DNA from: Antiquaquibacter metalliresistens
GTDB lineage: Bacteria; Actinomycetota; Actinomycetes; Actinomycetales; Microbacteriaceae
Length of the DNA: 64,000 nucleotides
Reading direction: 5' to 3'
Assembly: GCF_029211225.1 (NCBI RefSeq)
Contig: NZ_JARGEM010000007.1
Span: 62,001 to 126,000, forward strand
The position numbers were made by a program, and so were the translations under genes. The first letter of the stretch is position 1; each line of letters begins with the position of its first letter. Shown one piece after another: positions 19,356 through 28,066 of this stretch. The notes below the pieces were generated by a model. That model was not told where the DNA came from. It searched no databases and was given only the letters and a program-made list of their open reading frames with translations.

Positions 19356-19829
19356 GTGAATCTCGACCACGACTACGCGGTGCACATCGAGTGGACGGGC
19401 AACCGCGGCTCCGGCACGGAGAACTACCGCGGATACAGCCGCGACCACACCATCTCGGCGGAGGGCAACCCCGACATCCTCGCCTCGAGCGACAAGACGT
19501 TCCACGGCACGCCCGAGCGCTGGAACCCCGAGGAGCTGCTGCTCGCGGCGCTCAGCGACTGCCACATGCTCAGCTACCTGCACTCGGCGGTGCGCCACGG
19601 CGTGGTGGTGACGGCGTATCACGACGACGCGGTCGGCACGATGCGGCAGTCGGGCGACGGCGGCGCCTTCACCTCGGCGACGCTGCGACCCGTGGTGACG
19701 ATCGCCGCGGGCGATCCCGAGGTCGCGCGGGCCATCCACGCCGAGGCCAGCGCGAACTGCTTCATCGCCTCCTCGGTAAACTTCCCGGTGCATCACGAAC
19801 CGACGATCGTTCTCGCGACGGGCGGCTGA
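19356..19829 (+). CDS. OsmC/Ohr-family protein
   Basis: 157 residues; GTG at 19356 is preceded by GGAGGG with seven bases between. OsmC-family proteins detoxify organic or fatty-acid hydroperoxides using two cysteines. Here the first Cys is in LLAALSDCHMLSYLH and the second in ASANCFIASSVNFP, so the redox pair is intact. It resembles the small OsmC branch rather than OhrA. The gene is divergent from gabT with only 30 bp between starts, and 64 bp precede the FKBP gene. Confidence 0.88.
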   Translation: MNLDHDYAVHIEWTGNRGSGTENYRGYSRDHTISAEGNPDILASSDKTFHGTPERWNPEELLLAALSDCHMLSYLHSAVRHGVVVTAYHDDAVGTMRQSGDGGAFTSATLRPVVTIAAGDPEVARAIHAEASANCFIASSVNFPVHHEPTIVLATGG

Positions 19830-19893
19830 TCACACGCCGCGTTCAGGAACCATGGGGGAGGATGGAGGCTCCTGATCCGGAAGGCCCCCACCT

Positions 19894-20850
19894 GTGCGCG
19901 TAGCCACTTCGCTCGTCGTGACCGTCGGTCTCGTCGCATCCCTCGCCGCCTGCTCGACGTCGGCGCCGAATGCTGCGGACCCGAACTGCGAGGCGGTGCC
20001 CTCGGGAGCGGTCTCGGATGCGGTCGACGTGAAGGGCGAGTTCGGCACCAAGCCCACGATCACCTTCACCTCGCCCGCCGAGGTCGAGAGCACGCAGCGC
20101 ACCGTGGTGATCGCCGGTGACGGCGACGCCGCCGTGGCGGGCGACACGGTGAACGTCAACTTCTCGCTGCTCAACGGCACGACCGGCGACGAGATCACTG
20201 CGACCGAGTTCGGCCAGGAGCCGACGACCTCGTTCCCGCTGGATGCCGAGCAGTTCCTGGTCGGCATCGTGGAGACCCTCACGTGCTCGACCGTGGGCTC
20301 GCGCGTCGTGGGTGTCATCCCGCCCGAGGACGCCTTCGGCAGCACGGGGTCGACCCAGCTCGGCGTCGAGCCGAACCAGTCGATCGTGTTCGTCGTCGAC
20401 GTCGTCTCGATCGACCCGCCCGTCGTGCCGCCGCTGTCCCGCGCCGACGGCGAGGACCAGCCGGCGCGGGAGGGCTTCCCGAGCGTCGTGCTCGACGCCG
20501 ACGGCCGCCCGACCATCACGATCCCCGACACCGCGCCGCCGACCGAGTTGAAGCTCGCCGTGCTGAAGCAGGGTGACGGCGCCGAGGTGCAGGACGGCGA
20601 CGACGTCGTTGTGCACTACGTGGGTATGAACTGGGCCTCGAAGGTGATCTTCGACGAGAGCTGGGCGCGTGGCGAGCCGGCGCAGTTCAACACCGCCCAG
20701 GTGATCCCCGGATTCACGCAGGCGCTCGTGGGGCAGAAGGTCGGCTCCCAGGTGATCGTCATCATCCCGCCGGAACTCGGGTACGGCGAGGGCACCGGCG
20801 ACACGAACGGCACCATCGTGTTCGTGATCGACATTCTGGGTATCGCGTAG
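19894..20850 (+). CDS. Lipoprotein FKBP-type peptidyl-prolyl isomerase, tandem domains
   Basis: 318 residues with a signal peptide ending in the lipobox LAAC (Cys20), so it is exported and lipid-anchored. Two FKBP-like domains are visible. The C-terminal one (about 225-318) keeps the expected elements VVHYVGM, FDESW, VIPGFTQALVGQKVGS and PPELGYGEG. The first (about 75-175) has the VNVNFSL and VGSRVVGVIPPEDAFG strands but lacks the Phe-Asp pair of the active site, so it may be structural. It probably assists folding of exported proteins. The stop lies 17 bp before dxr. Confidence 0.9.
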   Translation: MRVATSLVVTVGLVASLAACSTSAPNAADPNCEAVPSGAVSDAVDVKGEFGTKPTITFTSPAEVESTQRTVVIAGDGDAAVAGDTVNVNFSLLNGTTGDEITATEFGQEPTTSFPLDAEQFLVGIVETLTCSTVGSRVVGVIPPEDAFGSTGSTQLGVEPNQSIVFVVDVVSIDPPVVPPLSRADGEDQPAREGFPSVVLDADGRPTITIPDTAPPTELKLAVLKQGDGAEVQDGDDVVVHYVGMNWASKVIFDESWARGEPAQFNTAQVIPGFTQALVGQKVGSQVIVIIPPELGYGEGTGDTNGTIVFVIDILGIA

Positions 20851-20855
20851 GCCGG

Positions 20856-20861
20856 TAGCCT
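20856..20861 (+). promoter_or_regulatory. -10 element of dxr, leaderless layout
   Basis: TAGCCT, six bases, then the ATG of dxr at 20868. Confidence 0.62.
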
Positions 20862-20867
20862 GACCTC

Positions 20868-21950
20868 ATGCGCAGGGTGATCGTTCTCGGATCCACCGGG
20901 TCGATCGGCACCCAGGCGCTCGAGGTGATCGCGGCCAATCCCGACCGCTTCGAGGTGGTCGGGCTCGCCGCCGGCAGCAACCGGGATGCCGTGGCCGCCC
21001 AGGCCGCCGCGTTCGGCGTCGAGCACACCGCGTTCGGCGCCGCGGAGGCGGAACAGCTGATCCGCTCGGTGGAGGCCGACGTCGTGCTCAACGGCATCAC
21101 GGGTTCGGTGGGCCTCGGTCCGACCCTCGCCGCGCTCGAGTCGGGAGCCATCCTCGCGCTCGCCAACAAGGAGAGCCTCATCGTCGGCGGCGAGCTCGTC
21201 ACGGGGGCCGCCGCGCCGGGGCAGATCGTCCCCGTCGACTCCGAGCACTCCGCGATCGCGCAGGCACTGCGATCCGGCACCCACGGCGAGGTGCGCAGGC
21301 TCGTGCTCACGGCATCCGGAGGTCCGTTCCGCGGGCGCAGCCGGGATTCGCTCGCGCAGGTCACCCCGCGTGAGGCGCTCGCGCATCCCACCTGGGACAT
21401 GGGCCTCGTCGTCACCACGAACTCGGCGACGCTCGTCAACAAGGGCCTCGAGGTGATCGAGGCGCACCTGCTGTTCGACGTGCCGTACGAGTCGATCGAG
21501 GTGACGGTGCATCCGCAGTCGATCGTGCACTCGATGGTGGAGTTCACGGATGGCTCGACCATCGCCCAGGCGAGCCCGCCCGACATGCGGCTGCCCATCT
21601 CGCTCGGCCTCGACTGGCCGCACCGCGTGCCCGGGGTCGGAGCGCCGCTCGACTGGACGACGGCCAGCGCCTGGACCTTCGAACCGCTCGATGACGAGGT
21701 GTTCCCCGCGGTCGGCCTCGCCAAGCGCGTCGGTGAGGCCGGAGCGACGTATCCCGCGGTCTTCAACGCCGCGAACGAGCAGGCGGTGCTCGCGTTCCAT
21801 GCTGGCCGGATCGGTTATCTCGACATCCTCGACACGGTGCGCGCCGTCGTCGATGCCCACGAGCCGCTCACGATGACCCTCGAGCACGTGCTCGAGGCGG
21901 AACGGGCGGCGCGGGAGGCCGCGGACGCCTTAATTCACAGCAAGTCCTAG
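20868..21950 (+). CDS. dxr: 1-deoxy-D-xylulose-5-phosphate reductoisomerase
   Basis: Second committed enzyme of the MEP isoprenoid pathway: NADPH-dependent conversion of DXP to 2-C-methyl-D-erythritol 4-phosphate. It is 360 residues, slightly shorter than the ~390-400 common in other bacteria. The NADPH motif is [13 protein letters not shown] at the N-terminus, the metal-binding segment is DSEHSAI, and [21 protein letters not shown] and [12 protein letters not shown] are all present. It stands 13 bp before rseP, an order common in actinobacteria. The later pathway gene ispG is about 11 kb downstream. Confidence 0.97.
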   Translation: MRRVIVLGSTGSIGTQALEVIAANPDRFEVVGLAAGSNRDAVAAQAAAFGVEHTAFGAAEAEQLIRSVEADVVLNGITGSVGLGPTLAALESGAILALANKESLIVGGELVTGAAAPGQIVPVDSEHSAIAQALRSGTHGEVRRLVLTASGGPFRGRSRDSLAQVTPREALAHPTWDMGLVVTTNSATLVNKGLEVIEAHLLFDVPYESIEVTVHPQSIVHSMVEFTDGSTIAQASPPDMRLPISLGLDWPHRVPGVGAPLDWTTASAWTFEPLDDEVFPAVGLAKRVGEAGATYPAVFNAANEQAVLAFHAGRIGYLDILDTVRAVVDAHEPLTMTLEHVLEAERAAREAADALIHSKS

Positions 21951-21951
21951 C

Positions 21952-21957
21952 TATCCT
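21952..21957 (+). promoter_or_regulatory. -10 element of rseP, leaderless layout
   Basis: TATCCT directly after the dxr stop codon, six bases before the GTG of rseP at 21964. Confidence 0.6.
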
Positions 21958-21963
21958 GAGCCG

Positions 21964-23334
21964 GTGGAAACCGTGCTGCTCTACATCCTGGGCATCCTCA
22001 TCATCGTGCTGGGGCTGGCTGTCTCGATCGGGCTGCACGAGATCGGCCACCTGGTGCCTGCGAAGCTGTTTGGGGTGCGGGTCACGCAGTACATGATCGG
22101 CTTCGGGCCGACCCTGTTCTCCCGGCGACGGGGCGAGACCGAGTACGGCCTGAAGGCCATCCCACTCGGCGGTTACATCTCGATGTCCGGCATGTTCCCG
22201 CCCGCGAGACCCGGCGCGAGGGCGCGCAACGCGACCACCGGATTCTTCGACACCGTGATGCAGGAGGGCGACCGCACGCCCCGCGGCGGCGTCGCGACGA
22301 TGGTCGACGATGCGCGCGAGGCGAGCGCGGCGACCATCGAACCCGGGGAGGAGTCGCGCGCCTTCTACAAGCTCAGCGTGTGGAAGCGCGTCGTCATCAT
22401 GCTCGGCGGTCCGTTCATGAATCTCGTGATCGCGGTCGTGCTCTACGCGGTGCTGCTGTGCGGCTTCGGCATCGCGCAGGTCTCGACGACGGTCGGCAGC
22501 GTCTCGGAGTGCGTGCTGCCCGCGACGAGTCAGCGCCAGGAGTGCGAACCGGGTGACCCGGTAGCGCCGGGGCTGGCGGCCGGGCTCGAGCCCGGCGACC
22601 GGCTCGTGAGCATGAACGGCGAGGACATCGCGACGTGGGATCAGGCGACGCAGATCATCCGCGATTCCGCCGCCCAGCCGCTGGCGATCGTCGTCGAGCG
22701 CGATGGCGAGCTCGTCGAACTGGATGCGACTCCGCTGCTGACCGAGCGTTACGTCACCGACGACCAGGGCCAGATCGTGGAGGAGGGCGGCGAGCCGGTC
22801 ACCCAGCAGGTCGGGTTCCTCGGCATCGGCCCGGCCTCCGAGATCGTGCAGCAGCCGGTGACCGCGGTACTGCCGGCGGTCGGTGACAACATCGGCCGCG
22901 TCGTGCACCTCATCGTGAACCTCCCGCAGCGCATGGTGGAGATCGTGCAGGCCGCGTTCGGTCCGGAGGAACGGGACCCGAACGGTCCGATCAGCGTCGT
23001 CGGCGTCGGCCGGATCGCTGGGGAGATCACGAGCCTCAACTCGGTGCCGGTGCTCGAACGCGCGTCCGCGCTGGTGGGGCTCGTGGCATCCCTCAACGTC
23101 GCGCTCTTCGTCTTCAACCTGATCCCGCTGCTGCCGCTCGACGGCGGACACGTCGCGGGTGCGCTCTTCGAGGGCATCCGACGGTTCTTCGCGAAGCTGT
23201 TCCGCAGGCCGGATCCCGGCCCCGTCGACACCGCGAAGCTCATCCCGCTCACCTTCGCGGTGGTGATCGTGCTCGGTGCGATGAGCGCGCTGCTCATCTA
23301 CGCCGACATCGTCAAGCCGATCTCGATCCTGTAA
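21964..23334 (+). CDS. rseP: Site-2 intramembrane metalloprotease (RseP/Rip1 family)
   Basis: 456-residue membrane protease of the S2P family, which cleaves anti-sigma factors or other membrane proteins inside the bilayer. The zinc motif HEIGH lies in the first helix (about residues 19-23), and the third ligand region is NLIPLLPLDGGHV in a late helix. A PDZ domain occupies about 195-270 (AAGLEPGDRLVSMNGEDIATW). The ~60-residue segment between the first helix and the PDZ contains a variable hydrophilic insert. Actinobacterial homologues process anti-sigma factors. GTG at 21964 follows the leaderless -10 element. Confidence 0.94.
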   Translation: METVLLYILGILIIVLGLAVSIGLHEIGHLVPAKLFGVRVTQYMIGFGPTLFSRRRGETEYGLKAIPLGGYISMSGMFPPARPGARARNATTGFFDTVMQEGDRTPRGGVATMVDDAREASAATIEPGEESRAFYKLSVWKRVVIMLGGPFMNLVIAVVLYAVLLCGFGIAQVSTTVGSVSECVLPATSQRQECEPGDPVAPGLAAGLEPGDRLVSMNGEDIATWDQATQIIRDSAAQPLAIVVERDGELVELDATPLLTERYVTDDQGQIVEEGGEPVTQQVGFLGIGPASEIVQQPVTAVLPAVGDNIGRVVHLIVNLPQRMVEIVQAAFGPEERDPNGPISVVGVGRIAGEITSLNSVPVLERASALVGLVASLNVALFVFNLIPLLPLDGGHVAGALFEGIRRFFAKLFRRPDPGPVDTAKLIPLTFAVVIVLGAMSALLIYADIVKPISIL

Positions 23335-23360
23335 CGGCGCACGTCGCACGGGCGGTCGTC

Positions 23361-23389
23361 TTGACACGCCCGTCGCGTCGCCGTACCGT
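23361..23389 (+). promoter_or_regulatory. Strong sigma-70-type promoter of the liv operon
   Basis: Perfect -35 TTGACA at 23361-23366, a 17-bp spacer, and -10 TACCGT at 23384-23389. The predicted transcript start is near 23396, giving a leader of about 60 bases before livK. It is the clearest canonical promoter in the window. Confidence 0.75.
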
Positions 23390-23398
23390 GGCAACTGA

Positions 23399-23420
23399 AA
23401 CCTGAACCGGGTGTCAGGTT
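23399..23420 (+). promoter_or_regulatory. 22-bp palindrome at the liv transcript start (candidate TetR operator)
   Basis: AACCTGA (23399-23405) and TCAGGTT (23414-23420) form a perfect 7-bp inverted repeat with an 8-bp centre. It begins about 10 bp after the -10 element, where a bound repressor would block transcription. The operon itself encodes a TetR-family regulator at 29616, the natural candidate ligand. Confidence 0.5.
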
Positions 23421-23458
23421 CGTCACACTCCTTCTATGGCAGCAGGAAAGGCATCCCC

Positions 23459-24652
23459 ATGCGATTCGCCAGTAAGGCCATCGTTCCGGCACTTCTCGCG
23501 GCAGCCGCGCTCACACTCGCGAGCTGCGCGCCGACCGCCGGCCCCGACAACTCCGGCGAGGATCTCGCCCCCGTCGAGGTCTCCATCATCACCTCCCAGA
23601 CCGGCCCGCTGGCCGCGTACGGGGCGACGTACCTCGCCGGCTTCGAGGCGGGTCTCGACTACGCCACGGACGGCACCGGCACCGTCGACGGCCGCGAGGT
23701 CAACGTCACCATCCAGGACGACGCCGGTGACGTCGACAAGGCCGTCACCCTGATCAAGGACGTCATCGGCAACGGCACCAAGATCGTCGCGGGCACGGCA
23801 TCGTCCGGCATCGCACTCGCACTCGCCGAGCAGGCTGCGCAGAACCAGATCCTCTACATCTCGGGTCCGGCCGCCGCCGACGCCATCACCGGCATCAACG
23901 AGTACACCTTCCGCTCCGGTCGCCAGAGCTACCAGGATGTCGCGACCGCCGGCACCTTCATCGGAGACCCCGACGGCAAGAAGGTCGTGGTCTTCGCGCA
24001 GGACAACGCCTTCGGGCAGGGCAACGTCGCGGCCGCGACCGCCGTGCTCGGTGGTCAGGGCGCCGAGGTCGTCAGCGTGCTCGTGCCGGAGGACGCGACC
24101 GAGTTCACGCCGTTCGCGCAGCAGATCATCAGCTCCGCGCCCGACCTGGTGTTCGTCGCCTGGGCCGGCGCGACCTCCGCCGCGATGTGGGAGTCCGTCA
24201 CGCAGCAGGGTGTGTTCGACGTGGCCCCGGTCGTGACCGGTCTCGGCGACATCTCCACCTACAACGCCTTCGGCGCCGCCAGCGGCGAGATCAGCTTCCT
24301 CAACCACTACTTCGCCGGGGCGACCGACAACGAGGTGAACGCCGCGATGATCGCCTCGCTCGAGGCGGCCGGCACCGAGGCCGACCTGTTCTCGCCGGAC
24401 GGCTTCAACGCAGCCATCATGATCGTGCAGGCCATCCGTGAGGGCGGCGGCGACGATGTCGACTCGATGATCGCGAGCCTCGAGGGCTTCAGCTTCGAGG
24501 GCCCGAAGGGCACGATGACCGTGCGCGCCGAGGACCACGCGATGATCCAGCCGATGTTCCAGGTCAAGCTCGTCGACGACGGCGGCACCTGGGTGCCCGA
24601 GCTCGTCGACACCGTCGACGCGGACACCGTCGCGCCCCCGGTCGCCGAGTAG
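23459..24652 (+). CDS. Branched-chain-amino-acid-type ABC transporter substrate-binding lipoprotein
   Basis: 397 residues; ATG at 23459 has AGGAAAG about nine bases upstream, whereas the earlier in-frame GTG at 23411 lies in the palindromic leader. Signal peptide with lipobox LASC. The mature protein fits the type I periplasmic-binding fold of LivK relatives: VSIITSQTGPLAAYG near the start, FVAWAGATSAAMWESV and the C-terminal GPKGTMTVRAEDHAMIQPMF. Many such proteins bind compounds other than amino acids. Context (hydroxybutyrate dehydrogenase, CoA ligase, hydrolases) suggests a hydroxy acid or ester, but the ligand cannot be read from sequence. First gene of a ten-gene operon. Confidence 0.9.
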   Translation: MRFASKAIVPALLAAAALTLASCAPTAGPDNSGEDLAPVEVSIITSQTGPLAAYGATYLAGFEAGLDYATDGTGTVDGREVNVTIQDDAGDVDKAVTLIKDVIGNGTKIVAGTASSGIALALAEQAAQNQILYISGPAAADAITGINEYTFRSGRQSYQDVATAGTFIGDPDGKKVVVFAQDNAFGQGNVAAATAVLGGQGAEVVSVLVPEDATEFTPFAQQIISSAPDLVFVAWAGATSAAMWESVTQQGVFDVAPVVTGLGDISTYNAFGAASGEISFLNHYFAGATDNEVNAAMIASLEAAGTEADLFSPDGFNAAIMIVQAIREGGGDDVDSMIASLEGFSFEGPKGTMTVRAEDHAMIQPMFQVKLVDDGGTWVPELVDTVDADTVAPPVAE

Positions 24653-24658
24653 TCAACC

Positions 24659-25414
24659 ATGACCGACCGGCCCGTGCTCGCGGTCGAGCACCTCACCCTG
24701 GACATCGGCGGGGCACGCATCATCGATGACGTGACCCTGGCGGTGCCCGAAGGCGAGATGCTCGGCGTGATCGGCCCCAACGGGGCAGGCAAGACGACAC
24801 TGTTCAACCTCATCAGCGGCGTGCTCATCCCTACCTCGGGACGCGTGACGCTGGCGGGCGACGACGTGACGACCGCGCCGATCCACCGCAGGGCACGGGC
24901 CGGCCTCGGTCGCACCTTCCAGACCTCGAGCCTGTTCCCGGCGCTGACCGCGCTCGAGAACGTGCGGCTCGCCGCTCAGGCCGACCTCGGCGGTTCGCTG
25001 AATCCGTTGCGCTTTCCGCGTCGAACGGATGCCGCAACCACCCAAGCGCGCGAGCGCCTGGTCGAGGTGGGCCTCATCCATCACGCGGACACCCTCGCGG
25101 GGGTGCTCTCGCACGGTGACAAGCGCAAGTTGGAGATCGCCATGCTGCTCGCAGGAGACCCGAGCGTCATCCTGCTCGACGAGCCGATGGCCGGTGTCGC
25201 CTCGGGCGACGTGCACGGCCTCACCGAGGTGATCCGCCAGGTGCACGCCTCAGGGCGCACCGTGCTCATGGTCGAGCACCACCTCGAGGTGGTGCTCGGA
25301 CTCGTCGACCGCGTCGCGGTGATGCACCACGGCAAGTTGCTCGCCTGCGACGTGCCCTCCGCGGTCATGGCCGACGCGGCCGTGCAGGCCGCCTACCTGG
25401 GGGAGCCCCTGTGA
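24659..25414 (+). CDS. livG: Liv-type ABC transporter ATP-binding protein (LivG)
   Basis: 251 residues. Walker A is GPNGAGKTT near residue 37, the Q-loop region is GLGRTFQTSSLFPALT, the signature-like segment is LSHGDKRKLEIA and Walker B is VILLDEPMAGV. The C-terminus has the LivG-type MVEHHLEVVLGLVDRVAVM segment. The signature reads LSHGDKR instead of LSGGQ, a variation seen in LivG proteins. It starts six bases after the livK-type gene, and the final four bases overlap livF (GTGA). Confidence 0.94.
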   Translation: MTDRPVLAVEHLTLDIGGARIIDDVTLAVPEGEMLGVIGPNGAGKTTLFNLISGVLIPTSGRVTLAGDDVTTAPIHRRARAGLGRTFQTSSLFPALTALENVRLAAQADLGGSLNPLRFPRRTDAATTQARERLVEVGLIHHADTLAGVLSHGDKRKLEIAMLLAGDPSVILLDEPMAGVASGDVHGLTEVIRQVHASGRTVLMVEHHLEVVLGLVDRVAVMHHGKLLACDVPSAVMADAAVQAAYLGEPL

Positions 25415-26121
25415 CCGACCCGATCCTCCGCGTGCGCTCGCTGAGTGCGCGCATCGCCGGCCAGCAGGTCGTCGAAGATGTCTCCTTCGACGTGCCGGCC
25501 TCGGGCGTGACCGCCCTGCTCGGCCGCAACGGCGTGGGCAAGACGAGCACCATCAGGGGCATCCTCGGCCTCATCGAACGCCACGGCACCGTCGAGTTCG
25601 CGGGGGAGCGCATCGATCAGCGCCCGACCCACCGCATCGTGCAGCTCGGCATCGGCTACGTGCCGGAAGACCGCGAGGTGTTCTCCAAACTCACCGTTGC
25701 CGAGAACCTCCGGCTCGCCGAGCGCGGTGGCGCGCCGAACCGCGAGCTGGTCGACGAGCTCTTCCCCGACCTCGTCGCCCGTGCCGGCCAGCAGGCGGGC
25801 ACGCTCTCCGGCGGTCAGCAGCAGATGGTCTCCCTCGCGCGCGCCCTCATCAACGACAACCGACTGCTGCTCGTGGACGAGCCGACGAAGGGCCTCGCGC
25901 CGCTGATCGTGCAGGATGTCGCGAACGCCCTCGAACGCGCCGCCGGGCGGGTTCCGGTGCTGCTCGTCGAGCAGAACCTGCACGTCGTGCGCAGCCTCGC
26001 GGACACGGTCGTCGTGCTCGAGAGCGGCCGCGTCGTGCACACCGGTGCCGCCGCGGAACTGCTCGACGACGAGGAACTCACCCAACGCCTGCTCGGCGTC
26101 GCCGCGGAGGTCGAATCGTGA
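25411..26121 (+). CDS. livF: Liv-type ABC transporter ATP-binding protein (LivF)
   Basis: 236 residues. Walker A is GRNGVGKTS, the LivF-type ERHGTVEFAGERI segment follows, then GYVPEDREVFSKLTV, the signature LSGGQQQM and Walker B LLLVDEPTKGLAP. It forms the ATPase heterodimer with LivG. The GTG start overlaps livG and the end overlaps livH, both by four bases, so the four subunits are tightly coupled. Confidence 0.94.
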   Translation: MTDPILRVRSLSARIAGQQVVEDVSFDVPASGVTALLGRNGVGKTSTIRGILGLIERHGTVEFAGERIDQRPTHRIVQLGIGYVPEDREVFSKLTVAENLRLAERGGAPNRELVDELFPDLVARAGQQAGTLSGGQQQMVSLARALINDNRLLLVDEPTKGLAPLIVQDVANALERAAGRVPVLLVEQNLHVVRSLADTVVVLESGRVVHTGAAAELLDDEELTQRLLGVAAEVES

Positions 26122-26993
26122 GCACCGTCGTTCTGCTGTTGATCACGGGCCTCGGGCTCGGTGCGCTCTACTTCCTCGTCGCCTCCGGTCTCTCGCTGAT
26201 CTACGGGCTCATGGGCGTGCTCAACTTCGCGCACGGCTCCTTCCTGACCCTCGGTGCCTTCATGGGGTGGGAGGTGGCGCGCAGGCTCGGGCAGGACAGC
26301 TGGTGGGGGCTTGCGGCATCCCTCGTCGTGGGCGCCGCCGTCGGCGCGGTCGTCGCGGCCGCAACGGAGCTCCTGCTGATCAGGCGCCTGTACGAGCGGC
26401 ACATCGAGCAAGTGCTCGTGACGGTGGGTCTGAGCCTCGCCACGGTCGCCCTGTTCGAGGGCATCTGGGGCACCGACCCGATCTACGTCGACGGCCCCGC
26501 CTGGCTCGGCCAGACCACCGAGCTGCTCGGCGCGAAGGTGCCGAACGACCGCTTCATGCTCATCATCGCGGCGGTGCTCGTGCTGCTGGCGATCGTGCTG
26601 TTCCTCAGGCACACGCGCTACGGGCTCATCATCCGTGCGGGCGTCGAGAACCGTGCGATGGTCACCGCGCTCGGCATCGACGTGCGACGCGCGTTCACCG
26701 TCGTGTTCGCGATCGGCGGTGCCGCGGCAGGCCTCGGCGGCGTGCTCGCCTCGCACTACTTCGGCTACGTCTCGCCGCATCTGGGTGGATCGCTGCTCAT
26801 CTTCGCCTTCATCGTCACGGTGATCGGCGGGCTCGGCTCGCTCTCGGGAGCGGCGATCGCGTCGGTGATCGTCGCGGTGCTGCAGCAGTTCGCCAACTTC
26901 TATCTCGGCGGCACCGGCGACCTCGTGGTGGTGCTGCTGCTCGCGGTCGTGCTGCTCGTGCGACCGACCGGACTCTTGGGGGCGAAGGCATGA
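26118..26993 (+). CDS. livH: Liv-type ABC transporter permease (LivH)
   Basis: 291-residue permease with about eight helices. SGLSLIYGLMGVLNFAHGSF is the hallmark LivH N-terminal signature, and AGVENRAMVTALGIDV is the coupling loop. GLGSLSGAAIASVIVAVLQQF near the end is also typical. It pairs with LivM to form the membrane pore. GTG start and ATGA end overlap its neighbours. Confidence 0.93.
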   Translation: MSTVVLLLITGLGLGALYFLVASGLSLIYGLMGVLNFAHGSFLTLGAFMGWEVARRLGQDSWWGLAASLVVGAAVGAVVAAATELLLIRRLYERHIEQVLVTVGLSLATVALFEGIWGTDPIYVDGPAWLGQTTELLGAKVPNDRFMLIIAAVLVLLAIVLFLRHTRYGLIIRAGVENRAMVTALGIDVRRAFTVVFAIGGAAAGLGGVLASHYFGYVSPHLGGSLLIFAFIVTVIGGLGSLSGAAIASVIVAVLQQFANFYLGGTGDLVVVLLLAVVLLVRPTGLLGAKA

Positions 26994-28066
26994 AGACCGT
27001 GCTGAACGACAAGCCCTGGCTGTGGTGGATCCTCGGCGGCGTGTTCGTCGCGTTCGCCGCCGTGCTGCCGCTGCTGAACCTGTCGATCCCGGGCGTGCTG
27101 CCCGGGGCGACCTACACGCCGGGCACCCTGCAGGTGCTCGCGCTCGCGCTGCTGTTCTCCTCACTCGCCCTCTCGTACCACTTGCTGTTCGGCACGGCGG
27201 GCCTGCTCTCGTTCGGACACGCGCTCTACTTCGCCATCGGAGCGTACGGACTCGGGATCGTGCTCGATCGCACCGACCTGACGCTCGTGCCGGCGATGGG
27301 GCTCGTGCTCGCGATCGCGATCGTCGCGGCCTACCTCATCGGCTCCTTGAGCCTTCGGGTGGCGGGCATCTCGTTCGCGATGGTGACCCTGGCGTTCGCC
27401 CAGGCGGGCAATGTGCTCGTGCGGCGCAACCCATCCATCACCGGCGGCGAGGAGGGCCTGCGACTGCAGACGGAGCACGTGCCCGACTTCCTGGTCGGGG
27501 TGCTCAACACGCGCAACCTGTACTGGGTCGCGCTCGCGCTGCTCGTGGTGGTCTTCGTGATCGTCACCGTGTTCGAGAGCTCACGTGCGGGCCACGTCGC
27601 GGCCGCGGTGCGTGAGAACGAGCTGCGGGTGCGCGTGCTGGGACTGCGCCCGTTCGTCGTGAAGCTCGTCGCCTTCGTGATCGCCTCGGCGCTCGCCGCG
27701 CTCGTGGGCATGGTGCACCTGCTGCTGCAGAGCGGTGCGGCGCCGCGCTCGACCTCAGCCGACTTCACCCTGACGCTGCTGGTGATCGTCGTGCTCGGCG
27801 GGGTCGGTTCGCGCTGGGGCGCGATCGTGGGGGCGCTCGTCTACACCCTGCTCGATCAGCGGCTGACGGCGCTCGCATCCTCGGAGTGGATCGAATCGCT
27901 GCCCGCGGTGCTGCGGATTCCGCTCTCGGAACCACTGTTCATCCTCGGCACGCTGTTTATCCTTGTGGTGCTGTTCCTTCCCGGGGGAATCGCCGGTGCG
28001 GTACGCCGTATCGGACCGTCCCGAAGCTTCGTTCCAGCGCGGGACCGGATCGAGGAGGCGGAATGA
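26990..28066 (+). CDS. livM: Liv-type ABC transporter permease (LivM)
   Basis: 358 residues; ATG at 26990 overlaps the livH stop by four bases, which fixes the start. About eight to ten helices, with the LivM signature YHLLFGTAGLLSFGHALYFA and coupling loop AVRENELRVRVLGLRPF. GGVGSRWGAIVGALVYTLL and the closing PGGIAG segment are family features. The gene ends in an ATGA overlap with the CoA ligase, so transporter and catabolic genes are translationally coupled. Confidence 0.94.
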   Translation: MKTVLNDKPWLWWILGGVFVAFAAVLPLLNLSIPGVLPGATYTPGTLQVLALALLFSSLALSYHLLFGTAGLLSFGHALYFAIGAYGLGIVLDRTDLTLVPAMGLVLAIAIVAAYLIGSLSLRVAGISFAMVTLAFAQAGNVLVRRNPSITGGEEGLRLQTEHVPDFLVGVLNTRNLYWVALALLVVVFVIVTVFESSRAGHVAAAVRENELRVRVLGLRPFVVKLVAFVIASALAALVGMVHLLLQSGAAPRSTSADFTLTLLVIVVLGGVGSRWGAIVGALVYTLLDQRLTALASSEWIESLPAVLRIPLSEPLFILGTLFILVVLFLPGGIAGAVRRIGPSRSFVPARDRIEEAE

